From: Tannerellaceae bacterium
Lineage (GTDB): Bacteria > Bacteroidota > Bacteroidia > Bacteroidales > Tannerellaceae
Reading direction: 5' to 3'
NCBI GenBank assembly: GCA_021203545.1
Contig: JAJQAZ010000017.1
Span: 5,704-50,705, forward strand
DNA length: 45,002 bases
Shown here: positions 26,802-34,658 of the stretch, piece after piece
Numbering within the stretch: position 1 is the first letter of the stretch
How the letters are laid out: each line of letters begins with the position of its first letter
Notes under the pieces: generated by a model
What the model was told of the DNA's origin: nothing
Database searches by the model: none
The model's input: only the letters and a program-made list of their open reading frames with translations
Position numbers and translations under genes: made by a program

Positions 26802-27723
26802 TTATTTTGCTGTTCCACTACCTCCATTTACTTTTTGCCAATCTTTAATAGTTGCCGTAAAACCTGCCCCGGTTGGCATTTCTATAATCGTGCCACCAAG
26901 TTTCAGAGGTATTTTTTTTGTCACTGTTAAAATCTACTAAATCCGGCGAAAGATCACTTTCCAAAACCATATCTACAGAAGAATTACCTCCTACACGAAT
27001 AGTACCTATTAATTTTTGTTCCTGTCCGGGTATTATTCCCAGCAGCCGTACTGTAGCACTCCATTTTCCGGCATCGGTTCCTCCGGCTATTCTGGAAAAG
27101 TCCAGTGTCACATTTGAGGATTCACTATGCATATTACTTTCTATATAAAATTCTCTGGCAACACCTGTCAGATATCCTTCAATAGAAGTGATATTGGCAG
27201 CCATACCGCCTTCCGCATCCAATAAGAGTGTTAATTGGCGCACCTGTTGATGCATTACGGCAGACAATATTTTTTCACTATCTGCCTCAAGAGCAGTTTC
27301 CACTATTCCGGTAAACAGCCAGCCGGGTAACGGTTCTATAAATAATCCGTCACTTTTCTGTGGTCCGGTTATAGTATTTACTTTCGCAATTCCATCCGTT
27401 ACAGGTATCTGTGTAACAGAATTATATAAATAAAATAAATGATTGCCGGGGTCCAGAAGAGTAGTAAGCGTATAAGTATCTGCAGTAACTTCCTCTTTTA
27501 CCGTAGCAACTGATATAATATAACCGGAAGGTTTATCAACATCTGTACCCCTATCATTCCAATCAGTAGAGATCGTCACTTTTGCTTTATCAGGGTGATC
27601 TGTATTATAAATAGGATCTGATATACAGCCGGAGAAAGAAATGAGAAGCCCCACCCAGCCTCCCCAGAGGGGAGGTGACAAGAATTTCTGTATGCGATTG
27701 ATTGTTGCCATATTATTTTTCAT
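26802..27723 (-). pseudogene. FimB/Mfa2-type fimbrial anchor lipoprotein, frameshifted near the end
   Basis: Mfa2/FimB-like domain: lipobox FSGC, KVTISTDWNDRG, DPGNHLFYLYN, then MHQQVRQLTLLLDAEGG and TSIEGYLTGVAREF, as in anchor subunits that terminate and tether Bacteroidales fimbriae. At an eight-A run (26922-26929) the frame leaves the expected end. Removing one A gives IPLKLGGTIIEMPTGAGF, TATIKDWQKV and a stop at 26802. As assembled, the 292-aa frame ends at 26845 with an unrelated tail. The signal peptide contains SPPLWGGWVGL, encoded by a repeat-like stretch. It starts 3 bp after the DUF3575 gene. Confidence 0.82.
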
Positions 27724-27726
27724 TCT

Positions 27727-28797
27727 TCATTTTACATTTTTCATTTCTGGTCGCCACACCAAACTAATTCCCGCCTGTGTAGGTCCCCAAAAGTTTTTGG
27801 TCAGGTCACGGCCTTTGTATACCCGTACATCGTTTGAGATATAGAATGTATCATAATTAAACCGGGTATAGCCCAGACCCAGATTAAAATCAATTGCAAA
27901 ATGACTGGAAAGAGGCAACTGGTAACCTACGGTTACACCGCCGCCATAGATATGACCCTGATAGCCCGTATCTTTGGAAAGTATTTTGGCAAAACCACGG
28001 TAGATATTAGCTTCGCCTATATTGGCTCCCAGCCCCACATAAAACGGTTGAGTGTCTAACAGGTACCAGCATACCTCCGGACTGATAAGCCAGAGCTTTT
28101 GTACCCGCCCATGTTGGTTACCCCAATAGGCAAAACTACCGTCAAGTTTAATCCCTACATAACGGTTCATACGCCATTCCACACCTAATGTTGGTGTGAG
28201 AAATGCATCATACAACAGGTTGGTACGAATAGCGAACGGAGGGTAATCTGCCTGCCATACGGCAGGTACAATATCAACAACCGTTTCCGGTTGAGGTTCT
28301 TCAACCGGAAACGGTGTAACCTGTTCCGGAACAGGTTGCGGTTGCGGCTGTGATTCCTGCTGAGGCTCTTGTTTTGGAGCCGGGATACGCAATGTAACTA
28401 CAACAACATCTTTTTGTTCCTGGTACGGTACAGCATAATTGTTAGTAATAAAATGTTTTTCAAGTAATCCCTTTTGAACAATCAATTCGGATTTTACCCG
28501 GTTGGAACGGATTTTCGCCAACTGCAATCCTGTTTCTACATCTCCGGAAGCGCAATAACCATCTACATAAACAGGCATATCACCGGATATAATCTCCGCC
28601 CGGTATTCGTCTATAAGTGCATACAATCGCTCCAGCTCCATGTTGTTGCCACCCCATGGAACATAGAATATATCCTTATTAACCACAAACTTAAATACGG
28701 ATATTTCCTGTTGGGTTGTAACCGGTTCCTAACTGTAGCCTACAGGTTGCAACAGATAACAGATTACTATAAATAGCAGACGTTTTGTATATTTCAT
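27727..28797 (-). pseudogene. DUF3575 outer-membrane protein, interrupted by an in-frame TAG after the signal peptide
   Basis: The full frame starts at 28795-28797 with a signal peptide (MKYTKRLLFIVICYLLQ). Codon 23 is TAG (28729-28731), between GYS and EPVTTQQ; CAG to TAG would explain it. The rest (28686-27727, 319 aa if restarted) has an OmpA-like N-terminal region (VYVDGYCASGDVETGLQLAKIRSNRV), a Pro/Gln linker rich in PQPQP, and a DUF3575 beta-barrel (IRTNLLYDAFLTPTLGVEW ... GISLVWRPE). DUF3575 proteins are usually the first gene of fimbrillin loci, as here. Without the signal peptide the remaining frame could not reach the outer membrane. Confidence 0.85.
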
Positions 28798-28899
28798 ACT
28801 TAACAAATGTATTAATCTATAATTAGTTTATTTCATAAAATAACTACCAGTCCGGTTCCGGTTTACTACAAATAACATTATTTACTCCGGAGAATATGC

Positions 28900-28911
28900 G
28901 ACAAATCGTAT
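28900..28911 (+). promoter_or_regulatory. CAAATCGTA box upstream of the fimbria-like operon
   Basis: GACAAATCGTAT lies about 100 bp upstream of the DUF3575 start codon. The same nonamer recurs twice at the promoter of the adjacent AraC gene (29558-29569; 29600-29611), suggesting a shared regulator, most simply the AraC protein itself. Confidence 0.45.
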
Positions 28912-28938
28912 CTTTTATATGTCATATTATCAAAAAAA

Positions 28939-29562
28939 TCAGGTTATCACATGCTCTCTTGCCATTTTTCGATACGCTGCCGGGCTCATATTATAGTGAG
29001 AACGGAAAAGACGATAAAAAGTGCGAACCGAACTATATCCACAAATAATAGCGATGGATTCGATTACTTCGTCGGTTGTTTCCAGTAAATGTGTTGCTTC
29101 TTTCAGCCGCAGGTGATTGATATATTCCTGCAGGGTTTTGCCCGTAGCAAGTTTAACCGCCTCAAAAAGATAACTCCGGTTGGTAGAAAGTGCAGCAACC
29201 AGCACACTGGTATCTATATCCGATTTCGTATAATTCCTGTCTGTCAGTAAATAGTCATGTAACCGTACAAATAGTTCATGTTGGCGAATTTCGGACGATA
29301 ATACCGGATTATCCGTTGGTTCAGTCTCTTCCTGTTTAACCCCTGCAGCCTCCTGCATTTTGAACCGTAGAAACAATTCACGGCTTCTTTGCTGCTGTTT
29401 CCGGTATAGGTAAAACAATATTCCGGATAATAGCAAGCTTAAAAAGAGTATAGACAAAATCGTTACAAACAATAAATTATTCAAAACCATCATTGATAGA
29501 GTAAAAACGAATTGGGTTACGCTGCCAAAATTATAACGGAACGATTGTTCAGGCTGTGACAA
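28939..29562 (-). CDS. Membrane-anchored AraC-type transcriptional regulator
   Basis: One transmembrane helix (about 28-52, LFVTILSILFLSLLLSGILFY) is followed by a basic linker and a C-terminal AraC DNA-binding domain (about 95-200; STNRSYLFEAVKLATGKTLQEYIN, IAIICGYSSVRTFYRLFRSHYNMSPAAYRK). The usual periplasmic TPR sensor part seen in its neighbour is absent, so this may be a shortened relative. The frame opens with TTG (29562); the first ATG (29493, residue 24) is an alternative that starts right before the helix. It lies directly upstream of the fimbria-like operon, same strand, and likely controls it. Confidence 0.75.
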   Translation of the reverse strand: MSQPEQSFRYNFGSVTQFVFTLSMMVLNNLLFVTILSILFLSLLLSGILFYLYRKQQQRSRELFLRFKMQEAAGVKQEETEPTDNPVLSSEIRQHELFVRLHDYLLTDRNYTKSDIDTSVLVAALSTNRSYLFEAVKLATGKTLQEYINHLRLKEATHLLETTDEVIESIAIICGYSSVRTFYRLFRSHYNMSPAAYRKMAREHVIT

Positions 29563-29588
29563 ATCGTATGTTCCTCGCGCCAGATCAT
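29517..29588 (-). CDS. Possible 23-codon leader peptide upstream of the AraC gene
   Basis: ATG at 29588 follows a perfect Shine-Dalgarno (AAGGAGGA, 29590-29597), the strongest in this region. The frame MIWREEHTICHSLNN... ends at 29517, 23 bp before the ATG at 29493 of the AraC gene. It may be a leader affecting AraC translation, or the remains of an older start. Nothing else supports a product. Confidence 0.3.
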   Translation of the reverse strand: MIWREEHTICHSLNNRSVIILAA

Positions 29589-29611
29589 ATCCTCCTTATG
29601 TCAAATCGTAA
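29558..29611 (+). promoter_or_regulatory. Two CAAATCGTA boxes at the AraC promoter
   Basis: GACAAATCGTAT (29558-29569) and GTCAAATCGTAA (29600-29611) have starts 42 bp apart (four helical turns). They lie immediately downstream of the predicted AraC transcription start (about 29610), where binding would give autorepression. Confidence 0.45.
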
Positions 29612-29613
29612 AA

Positions 29614-29647
29614 CAAACTTAACAGAAAGGGGCGTTTTAGCAGCAAA
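29614..29647 (-). promoter_or_regulatory. Promoter of the membrane-anchored AraC gene
   Basis: The minus strand reads TTTG (29644-29647), 22 bp, TAAGTTTG (29614-29621), a full match to the -7 consensus with slightly long spacing. The predicted start is near 29610, just before the strong Shine-Dalgarno at 29590-29597. Confidence 0.55.
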
Positions 29648-29698
29648 AATCAGCTTCGAACATCTACTACTTTGTCATAAACTTCTACCATTTTGTCC

Positions 29699-31372
29699 TT
29701 ACAGGCTATCTCTGAACTCTGTAGGTGTCATGCCGAATTTGGCTTTGAATAGTCTGTTAAAGGTTGGAACATTGGTGATACCGCACAAATCAGCTATGGC
29801 AGCAATGGTATATTCCGGATGGATCTTTACTAATTTTGCGGCATATTCCAGGCGTTTGTTATTAATATAGGTAGTTGTATTACTACCGGCAGCTTGTTGG
29901 AGGATTTGTGCGAAACGGTTCTTATTAACATGAATCAGTTTCATCAGGTCTTCACGGGACAGATCCGGATTCAGGTATAATTTCTCACGGACAACAATAT
30001 TGTCAAGGGTTTCAAACAGCAACCTGTCTCCGGAAAGATCATTCTCATTATCTGCTACTGCTTTCAATGCATTCAACTCTTCTTTTGCCTCAAATAATTC
30101 CTCTTTACGAACCAGTAAATCTTCTATAGTAGCAGCCATTGCTTTATTTTTATCCCGGATCGTACGTGCATGTTTTACATTGCGCCAAAGTATAATCAGA
30201 AGAAAAAAGATAGCAATTCCGGCTGATAAGAGCAGTATATTCCGGACTTTTATATGCACAGTCTGTTCCTGCAGTTTAATCTCCTTTTCGTGTGTTTCAT
30301 ATACTGTAGCCAGTTCAAGAGCCGCACTGCGTTGTTCCCTCGCCTTCAGGCTGTCTGTAAGTACAGCCAGTTCCTTATAGCATCTTGTGGCTTCCGGATA
30401 ATCCTTTTTCCCTTCATATGCTTTACCCATCAGACGTTTTATAGTTTTCATATGATAATTGATCGTATCATTCTGTTCTATATAAAAACGTTCCTGAGGA
30501 AGATATATTTCTACCACTTCATCGAAAAGCTTTCTTTGCAGCAGATAGGTTGCGATCAGATAATCATCCTGTTTATAATCTTTACCTATAGCCTGCCACT
30601 GCCGGTAGGCTCCATCGGCCTCTTCCATTCTATCCAGAAAGGCCAGAAGATTGGCCCGCCAGGCATACATTGTCTTGATTTCCTTCTCATATAGTCCTTC
30701 GATATAATACTCTTCCAGGGCTGCTTCGGTTACTATACTTTCAAATGCATCAAGGGTTTCGAGTGCATCTTCAAAATAATTATCGCGTTGCTGCATCCGC
30801 AGCAATGTGTTGTAATTATAACGCAGGTTGTCGTATTTTTTCCTATAGTCAGACTGTTCCATCAACCCGATGGCCTCCTTTATTAACTGGTATGCCCGCG
30901 GTTTATCTTCTTCATCATACACCATTTTTCCCATATTAAACAGTGCGATGGATTTCATCTCTTTATTACCGGTTTGTTCGGCCTTATCAAGCAAAAGTTT
31001 TACGTAGCGGGTTTTATTCGCAGCGTCGTGCAGTCCGTCATAACAGGAAATCATCCGGTGAAGCTGTTCCATATATTCAATGGCATTATTCCGTATGGAA
31101 TCACTATTTAAAGCACGCGTATAAAACACCAGTGCATCAGTATATTTTTTATTATTGAAATACAGATCACCTTCCATTAAATCCAATAGAAACGCGGGTT
31201 CTGTTTTTTGCTTACGCATGCTTTCTACGATCCGGTGTGCCTTTTCCGGATCTGAAAAAGTATATTCATACACATGATCTACAGCCAGCAAACTATCCGG
31301 TATCTCTATAGTCGCACCGGGTACAATCCTAAAGGATAAAAGAAAAGCGAACAAAAGAACTTGTTTTTTCAT
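29699..31372 (-). CDS. TPR-containing membrane-anchored AraC regulator
   Basis: A 557-aa one-component sensor. Signal peptide (about 1-19), periplasmic tetratricopeptide repeats (about 30-370; for example EPAFLLDLMEGDLYFNNKKY and KSIALFNMGKMVYDEEDKPR), a transmembrane helix (about 374-393, ILLLSAGIAIFFLLIILW), a coiled-coil linker (about 400-450) and an AraC DNA-binding domain (about 455-557; LIHVNKNRFAQILQQAAG, IADLCGITNVPTFNRLFKAKFGMTPTEFR). It should couple a periplasmic signal to transcription. It is intact, upstream of the smaller AraC gene on the same strand, and divergent from the OmpA-family gene. Confidence 0.9.
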   Translation of the reverse strand: MKKQVLLFAFLLSFRIVPGATIEIPDSLLAVDHVYEYTFSDPEKAHRIVESMRKQKTEPAFLLDLMEGDLYFNNKKYTDALVFYTRALNSDSIRNNAIEYMEQLHRMISCYDGLHDAANKTRYVKLLLDKAEQTGNKEMKSIALFNMGKMVYDEEDKPRAYQLIKEAIGLMEQSDYRKKYDNLRYNYNTLLRMQQRDNYFEDALETLDAFESIVTEAALEEYYIEGLYEKEIKTMYAWRANLLAFLDRMEEADGAYRQWQAIGKDYKQDDYLIATYLLQRKLFDEVVEIYLPQERFYIEQNDTINYHMKTIKRLMGKAYEGKKDYPEATRCYKELAVLTDSLKAREQRSAALELATVYETHEKEIKLQEQTVHIKVRNILLLSAGIAIFFLLIILWRNVKHARTIRDKNKAMAATIEDLLVRKEELFEAKEELNALKAVADNENDLSGDRLLFETLDNIVVREKLYLNPDLSREDLMKLIHVNKNRFAQILQQAAGSNTTTYINNKRLEYAAKLVKIHPEYTIAAIADLCGITNVPTFNRLFKAKFGMTPTEFRDSL

Positions 31373-31391
31373 ATCTTCACTGTTACAGTCT

Positions 31392-31424
31392 CAAAAATAT
31401 AAAACATTGACCAATCAAAACAAA
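31392..31424 (-). promoter_or_regulatory. Promoter of the TPR-AraC gene
   Basis: The minus strand reads TTTG (31421-31424), 21 bp, TATTTTTG (31392-31399). The predicted start is about 16 nt before the ATG at 31372. Confidence 0.55.
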
Positions 31425-31517
31425 TCAAGCCCCTTAATTTACTTTAATTAGCTCCCTTTTGTTCAAACAATTAGGGTATAGTACTGTTTCAAAGCTATCA
31501 GATAATAATTGTTAGTT

Positions 31518-32344
31518 ATGAGACATTCGGTTTGGTTAGTAATAGTAATTAGTATATCGTTCACCGGTTGTGTTACAAAGGGTAAGTTCAGAAACCTGCA
31601 AACACAATACGCGGATTTAAACAGGGATTACCAGGAGTGCCGTTTACAATCCACCCAAAGCGGTACGCAGGCAATGGGCCTGGAAGCCCGGTTGGCTGAA
31701 GCACAGCGCAACAATGCCGAATTAAGGGATGCCTTAAACCTCTGCATGGCACAATCCTCGCAGGGAAATGTAAATATCGGGAAGCTGGTAGACGAAATCA
31801 ATGCCTCCAACCGCTTTATACAACACCTGGTACAGGAAAAAACAGGTCGGATTCATTAAATCTGGTATTAGTAAGCAACCTGACCCGTTCGCTCACCCCT
31901 GCGGAAAGCCGGGATCTGGATATCCAGGTATTAAAAGGAGTGGTATATATTTCGCTCGACGATAAAATGCTATACCGTTCGGGTAGTTACGAAATATCAC
32001 AGAACGCAGGACAGATACTTAGTAAGATCGCTAAAATTATTCAGGACTACAGGGAATACGATGTACTGGTAGAAGGAAATACGGATACCGACCGGATTTC
32101 GCGTACCAACATCCGCAACAACTGGGATCCAAGTGTGCTGCGGGGTTCATCCGTTGTGCAGGCACTACAGAATGATTACGGAGTAGACCCTACACGCCTG
32201 ACAGCTGCCGGACGCGGGGAGTATAACCCGGTTGCTACCAACAGTACAGCAGAAGGTAAAGAGCGCAACCGCCGTACACAAATCATCATTACCCCCAAAC
32301 TCGACCAGTTTATGGAACTGATAGACCAGGCACCCGGGTATTGA
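31518..32344 (+). pseudogene. OmpA-family peptidoglycan-binding lipoprotein, frameshifted in an A6 run
   Basis: N-terminus: lipoprotein signal with SFTGC, then a coiled-coil stretch (about 25-110; NLQTQYADLNRDYQECRLQ, ARLAEAQRNNAELRD). At the six-A run (about 31834-31839) the frame ends in KTGRIH-stop. One extra A gives KNRSDSLNLVLVSNLTRSL and joins the OmpA C-terminal domain (LYRSGSYEISQNAGQILSKIAKI, VEGNTDTD, AAGRGEYNPVA, NRRTQIIITP), ending at 32344. The restored length is 275 aa. The family anchors the outer membrane to peptidoglycan. The start is ATG 31518; a TTG three codons earlier is less likely. Confidence 0.88.
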
Positions 32345-32374
32345 CCAGGCAGGAAAAAATTCCGGATGCCCTTT

Positions 32375-32422
32375 ACGCAGATTTTACGCTGGCTTACGCT
32401 GGCGCAGATTTAAATCTGTGCC
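32375..32422. repeat. Dispersed palindromic repeat, family A, copy 3 (inverted)
   Basis: GGCGCAGATTTAAATCTGTGCC (given in two parts: GGCGCAGATTT + AAATCTGTGCC) at 32401-32422 is the reverse complement of the cores at 6047 and 7900. It is preceded by ACGCAGATTTTACGCTGGC units from 32375. Confidence 0.55.
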
Positions 32423-32510
32423 AAAACTACCAGCCGGCTGAAAATCGCCATTGCTTAAAAAAAGAGCCGGTGTTTCCAATTGTAAGCCCGAAGGGCTTGA
32501 ATGTGATTAA

Positions 32511-32582
32511 CCACGGGTGAAACCCGTGGCAGTAAACACCAACCCCAACCTATGAACTCCGAAGCAGCATAGCCATCAGGTG
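32511..32582. repeat. Dispersed repeat family B, copy 1
   Basis: Begins with the hairpin CCACGGGTGAAACCCGTGG and ends with the block GAACTCCGAAGCAGCATAGCC. A second copy lies at 44678-44746 with the same two blocks. The second block forms the 3' end of the truncated DUF1905 gene. Confidence 0.7.
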
Positions 32583-32747
32583 TGCACCGGAAAACTCATA
32601 ATCATCTATTTTTCCTTTTACTTTCAGCATTCCAAAAGATTTCTTAGGCATAGGGATCTCCGGGATTTCGGCAAACGTCCACGCCATTTTTTCTCCTACT
32701 TTAATTAACAGATACTCGTTATCTACCAGGGGCTTCTCTGCTTCCAT
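32550..32747 (-). pseudogene. DUF1905 family protein, truncated at a dispersed repeat
   Basis: The first 55 or so residues fit the DUF1905 domain (KPLVDNEYLLIKVGEKMAWT, FAEIPEIPMP, SFGMLKVKGKIDDYEFSG), which normally continues for another 30-50 residues with a LFLPVKAEIRK-like segment. Here the frame ends with HLMAMLLRSS, encoded by repeat family B (32511-32582); the same nucleotides occur at 44720-44746. Total 65 aa. The gene lies 2 bp after the WYL regulator on the same strand. Truncation by repeat insertion or deletion is inferred. Confidence 0.65.
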
Positions 32748-32749
32748 CT

Positions 32750-33679
32750 TTACAAGTCTAATTTTTTAATAATTTGTTTTATCATATCCTTCACTTCCAC
32801 AGGACTAACCACAGTTGTGGTATCGGCATTATACAATACCCACCTTGCCAACGATTCGTACGAATAAGCCATATAGGTTTGTTCTACTTCTCCACCAGGA
32901 AGTTCCTTTTCTTCGGTCAATCCCATAAAAAAGCACCTGTCGGCATTATACCGGGCCACCTCTTTACTTGTACGCAGAATTACCTTCCTGAGACATTCCG
33001 GATTATCCACTCCCAGAAGCGAATCCAAAGGAGGATGAATTTTGGTATGTTTACCGTCAGTTATCTTTATATTGCTAATACGGTCAAGCCTAAACATCCT
33101 ATACTCCTCCCTGAGGTGGCACCAGGCCGAAAGGTACCAGTTAGGATGTGAATAACTGATCCCCACCGCCTCCAGTGCCCTCTTACTCTTATCCTCGCCG
33201 GCATTGGTATAATCAATCTCAATAATCAGCTTTTCATTGATGCTGTTTAATATCGTTTGCATCAGATTGGGCAGGCTCTCCCGTGCACCCCTGCTTTTAT
33301 AGATCGCTATGGTATCGTCCATTTCATGAAGATAATTTTTATCCACAGTCTTGAGGGCTGCCCGGATCTTATCCATGCCCTGACGGAAATAACGGCTATT
33401 CTGGGCATCCGTTAGTTGCTCAATAATCTTTTCGGCCGTAAGAAAAGCCATTGTCTCCTCTTTGGTAAACATCAGGGACGGCAACCGGTATCCTTCTACC
33501 AACGAATAACCAATCCCCGAATTACCGCATATAGGCACTCCCGCTCCCGACAGGGTATTCATATCCCGGTAGATCGTACGCTGGCTCACGCCAAAACGTT
33601 GTGCCATTTCAGTAGCCTTCACAACCGGGCGCGATTGCAACTGTACGAATAATGCCGATATGCGGTCAAGCCTGTTCAT
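32750..33679 (-). CDS. HTH-WYL transcriptional regulator (YafY/DeoR-like)
   Basis: A 309-aa regulator. A DeoR-type helix-turn-helix (about 1-60; VVKATEMAQRFGVSQRTIYRDMN) is followed by a WYL domain (about 140-215; IEIDYTNAGEDKSKRALEAVGISYSHPNWYLSAWCHLREEYRMFRLDRI) and a WCX-type C-terminal region. WYL domains sense small ligands or nucleic acid. A YjbR remnant lies just upstream on the opposite strand, and a truncated DUF1905 gene follows 2 bp downstream. Complete. Confidence 0.9.
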   Translation of the reverse strand: MNRLDRISALFVQLQSRPVVKATEMAQRFGVSQRTIYRDMNTLSGAGVPICGNSGIGYSLVEGYRLPSLMFTKEETMAFLTAEKIIEQLTDAQNSRYFRQGMDKIRAALKTVDKNYLHEMDDTIAIYKSRGARESLPNLMQTILNSINEKLIIEIDYTNAGEDKSKRALEAVGISYSHPNWYLSAWCHLREEYRMFRLDRISNIKITDGKHTKIHPPLDSLLGVDNPECLRKVILRTSKEVARYNADRCFFMGLTEEKELPGGEVEQTYMAYSYESLARWVLYNADTTTVVSPVEVKDMIKQIIKKLDL

Positions 33680-33694
33680 AATATACTGTTTTAA

Positions 33695-33835
33695 ATGATG
33701 TTATGGAATACAGTCTACCTGGATAGCGATGTCCCGGATACATTAATCCGGGAACTTATTCAGCATTCGGTAGACGAAGTGATAAAAAAACTCTCTAAAA
33801 AGAAACAGAAAGAGTACAGGGATTCAACTACCTGA
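33695..33835 (+). pseudogene. 3' remnant of an MmcQ/YjbR-family gene
   Basis: A 46-codon frame reading NTVYLDSDVPDTLIRELIQ then HSVDEVIKKLSKKKQKEY. This matches the C-terminal third of MmcQ/YjbR proteins (usually about 115 aa), which have a VYLDGDVPD-like strand and an H-S helix. The N-terminal part is missing, and an in-frame stop lies just before the ATG pair at 33695. The break point abuts the start of the divergent WYL gene. Family assignment is from memory of the motif. Confidence 0.55.
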
Positions 33836-33857
33836 ACTTTCATACTATGTACACCCT

Positions 33858-34472
33858 TTACCGTATAAAGTTTGTTACCTGCGGCTCTTCCGCTACGGGA
33901 ACAGGCTCTGTTGCAGTATGGAGATTTTTGAGCAGCCATGCCATGTTCCGCCCCAGGGTGCGCATCGTTTGCAGACCTTCGGCATCCATAGCTACTTCAC
34001 CGGGAGTAAGGCCATGTATACTGTTCCAATATTGTGACGAAACAACAGGCATATTATTGATTGTAAAATACTTATTCAACCTATCGAACGCAGCGCTGGC
34101 ACCTCCCCGGCGGCAAACTGCAACAGAAGCAGCCGGTTTATAGGCCAACAATTCGCCTGCGGAATAAAAAATACGATCCAGCAGGGCACAAAGGGAACCA
34201 TTAGGCCCGGCATAGTAAACAGGAGTTCCTACAATAAGGCCGTTGGCACTACGCAAACTTTCCCTCACCCTGTTATATAGCTCATCTTTAAAAACACACC
34301 TTCCTAATTCATAACATTTGTTGCAGGCGATACAACCCTGCACCGCTTTTGCCCCAATGGATATCATTTCGGTTTCTATACCTTCTGCATGCAGAGCCGA
34401 AGCAACTTCCGACAAGGCCAGATAGGTATTTCCTTTACTTTTAGGACTACCATTTATCAGTAAAACTTTCAT
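33858..34472 (-). CDS. Flavodoxin-fold NAD(P)H-dependent oxidoreductase
   Basis: A 204-aa flavoprotein of the FMN-reductase/iron-sulfur flavoprotein group. FMN-phosphate loop INGSPKSKGNT (6-16), GTPVYYAGPNGSLCALLDR (82-100) binding the isoalloxazine ring, and a CIACNKC segment (about 47-53) as in family members with an extra cysteine motif. It transfers electrons from NAD(P)H to FMN or quinone/nitro-type acceptors; the natural acceptor is unknown. It stands alone, convergent with the YjbR remnant. Confidence 0.85.
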   Translation of the reverse strand: MKVLLINGSPKSKGNTYLALSEVASALHAEGIETEMISIGAKAVQGCIACNKCYELGRCVFKDELYNRVRESLRSANGLIVGTPVYYAGPNGSLCALLDRIFYSAGELLAYKPAASVAVCRRGGASAAFDRLNKYFTINNMPVVSSQYWNSIHGLTPGEVAMDAEGLQTMRTLGRNMAWLLKNLHTATEPVPVAEEPQVTNFIR

Positions 34473-34658
34473 CTTTGTTCAATTTTAATTTAAATGCAAA
34501 AATAGGCAGGATATTCGACGATTACGCAATTTATCATTGCAGTTAAACTTTTTTGAATTTCCCATCTGGCGAATTAACAATATTTCTCTTCATATTTGCC
34601 ATTAATTCGATAATACATGGATTATTAAAGATAACAGATAATAGAATTGACTCTGCTT

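Noticed and set aside
21470-28731. Idea that TAA/TAG is read through or recoded in this genome
   Set aside because: Most intact genes here end normally at TAA, TAG or TGA, and only three genes have internal stops; no suppressor tRNA or special context is seen.
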